From NCBI GenBank assembly GCA_002425885.1, contig DINC01000311.1, forward strand, positions 1-7,567: DNA of 7,567 nt, read 5' to 3'. Positions 5,037 through 7,567 of the stretch are shown here, piece by piece. The stretch is from Spirochaetia bacterium UBA5550 (GTDB lineage Bacteria > Spirochaetota > UBA4802 > UBA5550). The notes below the pieces were generated by a model. The model worked only from the letters and a program-made list of their open reading frames with translations, was not told the origin of the DNA and did no database searches. A program made the translations under genes and the position numbers. Numbering within the stretch: the first letter of the stretch is position 1; the number at the start of each line of letters is the position of its first letter.

Positions 5037-7502
5037 TTACATTTTCAGAAATTCCATATATTTTTCTATAGGTCCGGGATATGAACCATTGCCGTCGAGG
5101 TATTTCTTGAACCTGTTTTCGTATGACACGAGCTCCCTGTTCTGCACATTTCTGTACCTGTTGGCAGACTTGTTGAAAGCAGGCATATTTTCAAGCTGAT
5201 CACGGATCTCTCTTTTAAAAGGTACGTGTTTAAAAAACATCTCACGCACAACTGCATTGAGTTTCATAATACCTTCACGCTCATATTCAACCCACAGCAT
5301 ATAATCATCCGCGAATCTGTCCCGGTTTGTTCTGAGGCTCTTAAACCGCAGAGCGATCTTCTCTTTCATCTCGGGGGAGAGTTTTGAATTCTTTTTGAAT
5401 GTATTCACATAATCGAAGTATTCACCGGAGAGCCCCCCTTCAATAGGGTCAGCCCACATTGCACCCTTGATGCTCCTGTTAAGTTCCCACCTGAAACAGG
5501 CGAAGGTGTGCATCAGACTTTTCTCTATATCACCGGAGAAGAGTATCGGTATCATAATCCTTCCCATTGATCTTTTACTGTTGCCTGAAAGTTCCTGCCA
5601 CAGAAAAGTTTTTGATCCGCATATAGGGAGCAGTATAAAATAGGGAGGGATCTCCTCCTTTATAATCTCCCTGGCGCTGTCGAGTTTAAGGACAGTCTCA
5701 CGCCAGAAAAGGGAAAAGTCTATTTCCGATAATTTTTTTATCAGGGCATCAACTTTATCCTTGGACTGATACATATTCCTCAAATTACCCCGGATCATCT
5801 CACTGAATAAAACAGGGAAGGCAGTTGCAGTACTCCCGGAACAGACTGCTGAGGAACTCGCAAGCCTCTGCTGTATTTCATGAAGAGTTTTGTTCAGATT
5901 TTCGTCATCGGAGCCCTTGTCCCTTTTCTCCTCACCGGGCTTACCTTTTTTCTGATACTTATCCTGCTCACGAAGAAAAGCTTCATAATTGAGCCCCATC
6001 TCCGTTATACTGGGCTCCTCTGCTCCTGCATATATTTTCGACAGAAATTCATATTCAAGTACAACCGGGGCCTTGGCATCCCTTTCCCGGATCCTGCCGA
6101 GATCATTCAGATCCGAAAGCTGCTCCGGGGTGAGGAGCTCATCATCGAGAAAACCGAATGTAAGCATAAGCTTCACCGGCCTCGGAATTGAAGATTCAAT
6201 CTTGGTTCTTACAAAAACCTGTTTATAAAGATCCCAGTACATCTGGGTAATATGACGCCTCACCTTACGCTCTTCCGATTCGGAGCTTAGCGGATTCTTC
6301 AAATTTTTAAAATCATTAAGCAGTTTGAGGAGCTTGTTCTGAAACTCCTTCTCAACCATGGAAAACTCGAAAATCTGGTATATCGATTTCTGGAGGCCGG
6401 TGCTGATTACAGGAGTTGCAGCTATTGGGCCTCCTTCATTATCCGTTTCTATTACTTCAGCCTCAGTTTTCTGAGGCGCCGGTGTTTTTCCGCTCTTCTC
6501 AAGCGCAGAGCATATATCAGTGAATCCGGAGTAAGTTTTAAGACTCTTCCCTGTGACTTCAACAGTCATGGCATCGATTTTTAAAAGCACCTGCTGAAGT
6601 TTGGAATAAAAGTCGGAAGAGACCCGTCCTGTTGAATTCCATGAATCAATACCACCCTGCGTAAGAAATGACACCAATCCATCCTTCACTTCAAAAATAC
6701 TTTTTGATTTACGGTTTAACTTCTCCACAACATTATGAATCCCCAGTAGCAGCACCCGGAGAGCTTTAACAAGAGATGTAAAAACTGAAACTGAGAGGTC
6801 AGGATCAGCCTTAAAAACTTCACTTAAAAGCTGCACATCAAGCTTAAGGAGACGTTTAATTACATCCATATAATCCGCGCCAAGGGTTTCGGTGTTAATA
6901 CCCTCTGCGTAATTCTTCTTCAGGAGACTCCCCTTGTCTTCAATCACAAAATCGATGGAAACATTATCGGGAACCTTACCTTTAGCAAAGGTGAATACGG
7001 AATAGAGGTCCTCACTTTTTTTGCTGAGATTATCAGAACCGCTGTTGGGGCTCAGCGCATTAAAAAGCAGAAGCATATTGTCATCCACCTGACAGAGCCT
7101 CACATAAAGCCCTGCCGCTTTTTTCATGGCTGCCTGAGCGATCATATAATTATTGAAAAGCTGCCTGAGCATATTCATGGCGCTGTTGATATCGCGCTGC
7201 GCTACACCTTTATACCCCCCCTGGGCTATGGGGTATTCAACAACCTGTGTATCAGCAATAGCCCTGATGGTATTAGTATAAGGAGATGTCAGAAGCCCTG
7301 AAAAGCCCACAAGCATAGATCTCCCTTTAATTGTGCAGACCCTGACAGATTTATCAGCAATGAGTTCACCATCCAGACCCATAAATTCTTCAGGAGCCGA
7401 GAGGACTTCCACTTCTCCATCCTGCATAATAAAAAATCTGGTGGGATTCTCACCCTGTGTAAAGAGGATATCACCCTTTTTCAAGATTCTGCTCTCAGGC
7501 AT
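5037..7502 (-). CDS. Large protein with degenerate cyclic-nucleotide-binding domain
   Basis: The 821-residue product begins with a CAP/CRP-type beta-roll (about 4-95): ILKKGDILFTQGENPTRFFI, then MQDGEVEVLS, IKGRSMLVGFSGLL and NTIRAIADTQVVEYP. The phosphate-binding cassette (about 65-81) reads VGFSGLLTSPYTNTIRA. In CRP the matching stretch has Glu72 and Arg82 to hold the ribose and cyclic phosphate; here they are Phe/Ser and Tyr/Thr, so cAMP binding is doubtful. No helix-turn-helix follows. Residues 105-335 look helical. About 336-368 is a Pro/Glu/Thr linker. Residues 369-510 are again helical, and 511-540 is a charged linker. Residues 541-821 form an aromatic-rich domain with conserved-looking WELNRSIKGAMWADPIEGG (672-690) and FADDYMLWVEYE (730-741). 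There is no signal peptide or membrane helix, so it is probably cytosolic. The start is ATG 7502, with GGGAG 8 bases upstream. The role is unknown; a sensor or scaffold is a guess. Confidence 0.85.
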   Translation of the reverse strand: MPESRILKKGDILFTQGENPTRFFIMQDGEVEVLSAPEEFMGLDGELIADKSVRVCTIKGRSMLVGFSGLLTSPYTNTIRAIADTQVVEYPIAQGGYKGVAQRDINSAMNMLRQLFNNYMIAQAAMKKAAGLYVRLCQVDDNMLLLFNALSPNSGSDNLSKKSEDLYSVFTFAKGKVPDNVSIDFVIEDKGSLLKKNYAEGINTETLGADYMDVIKRLLKLDVQLLSEVFKADPDLSVSVFTSLVKALRVLLLGIHNVVEKLNRKSKSIFEVKDGLVSFLTQGGIDSWNSTGRVSSDFYSKLQQVLLKIDAMTVEVTGKSLKTYSGFTDICSALEKSGKTPAPQKTEAEVIETDNEGGPIAATPVISTGLQKSIYQIFEFSMVEKEFQNKLLKLLNDFKNLKNPLSSESEERKVRRHITQMYWDLYKQVFVRTKIESSIPRPVKLMLTFGFLDDELLTPEQLSDLNDLGRIRERDAKAPVVLEYEFLSKIYAGAEEPSITEMGLNYEAFLREQDKYQKKGKPGEEKRDKGSDDENLNKTLHEIQQRLASSSAVCSGSTATAFPVLFSEMIRGNLRNMYQSKDKVDALIKKLSEIDFSLFWRETVLKLDSAREIIKEEIPPYFILLPICGSKTFLWQELSGNSKRSMGRIMIPILFSGDIEKSLMHTFACFRWELNRSIKGAMWADPIEGGLSGEYFDYVNTFKKNSKLSPEMKEKIALRFKSLRTNRDRFADDYMLWVEYEREGIMKLNAVVREMFFKHVPFKREIRDQLENMPAFNKSANRYRNVQNRELVSYENRFKKYLDGNGSYPGPIEKYMEFLKM

Positions 7503-7567
7503 TATTTATACTCCCGGATCGTAGTAACGGCTTATCCCGCGGCCAATTGCAAAATACTTTTCAATTA
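7503..7567. other. Upstream region of the large gene
   Basis: These 65 bases hold the GGGAG ribosome site (7515-7511, minus strand) for the 821-residue protein. TTGCAA and TTGAAA occur upstream on the minus strand but no matching -10 is found at normal spacing, so the promoter may lie beyond the window or the gene may be transcribed with an upstream neighbour. Confidence 0.4.

Noticed and set aside
5880..6228. Two overlapping plus-strand open frames opposite the large gene
   Set aside because: They lie antisense to the helical and linker parts of the 821-residue protein. The hydrophobic start of the first is the complement of a charged linker, a common artefact.

Overview
The window is chromosomal-looking bacterial DNA with ordinary coding density. 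It holds six protein genes: one is cut by the left edge, and five are complete. The organism is probably a Gram-negative anaerobe or an uncultured lineage. A spirochaete-like identity is my tentative guess. It rests on the alanine-rich lipobox (AAAC with no Leu at -3) of the lipoprotein and on a very large protein whose N-terminus is a cyclic-nucleotide-binding fold. Nothing in the window proves the phylum.

Layout. Bases 1-508 (minus strand) carry the start of an A+T-rich secreted protein made of beta-rich surface-type sequence, with a signal peptide and a TTG start. Bases 734-1408 (minus) encode a HAD-superfamily phosphatase. Bases 1409-1884 are a non-coding divergent intergenic region with a nested inverted-repeat element and the pyrD promoter. 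Bases 1885-2790 (plus) encode a class 1B dihydroorotate dehydrogenase (PyrD). Bases 2791-3199 are a second non-coding stretch with hairpins and a repeat related to the first one. Bases 3200-4258 (plus) encode a HisC-type PLP aminotransferase. It converges, with a 5-base gap, on a lipoprotein gene (4264-4938, minus). Upstream of that gene on the same strand is an 821-codon gene (5037-7502, minus) with a degenerate cNMP-binding domain and long unrecognised regions. The last 65 bases are upstream sequence of that gene.

How the genes work together. pyrD (pyrimidine synthesis) and hisC (histidine synthesis, possibly aromatic amino acids) are metabolic genes standing alone, away from pyrK and the rest of the his pathway as far as this window shows. 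Each appears to have its own promoter. The 821-residue protein and the lipoprotein are in the same orientation with a 97-base gap and could be co-transcribed, but their functions are unknown. I see no phage genes, transposase, CRISPR array, tRNA or rRNA.

The features most worth a second look are the 821-residue protein, whose phosphate-binding cassette has lost the residues that normally contact cyclic nucleotides, and the two related repeat elements that bracket pyrD. I found no clear sign of a new multi-gene defence or mobile system here.
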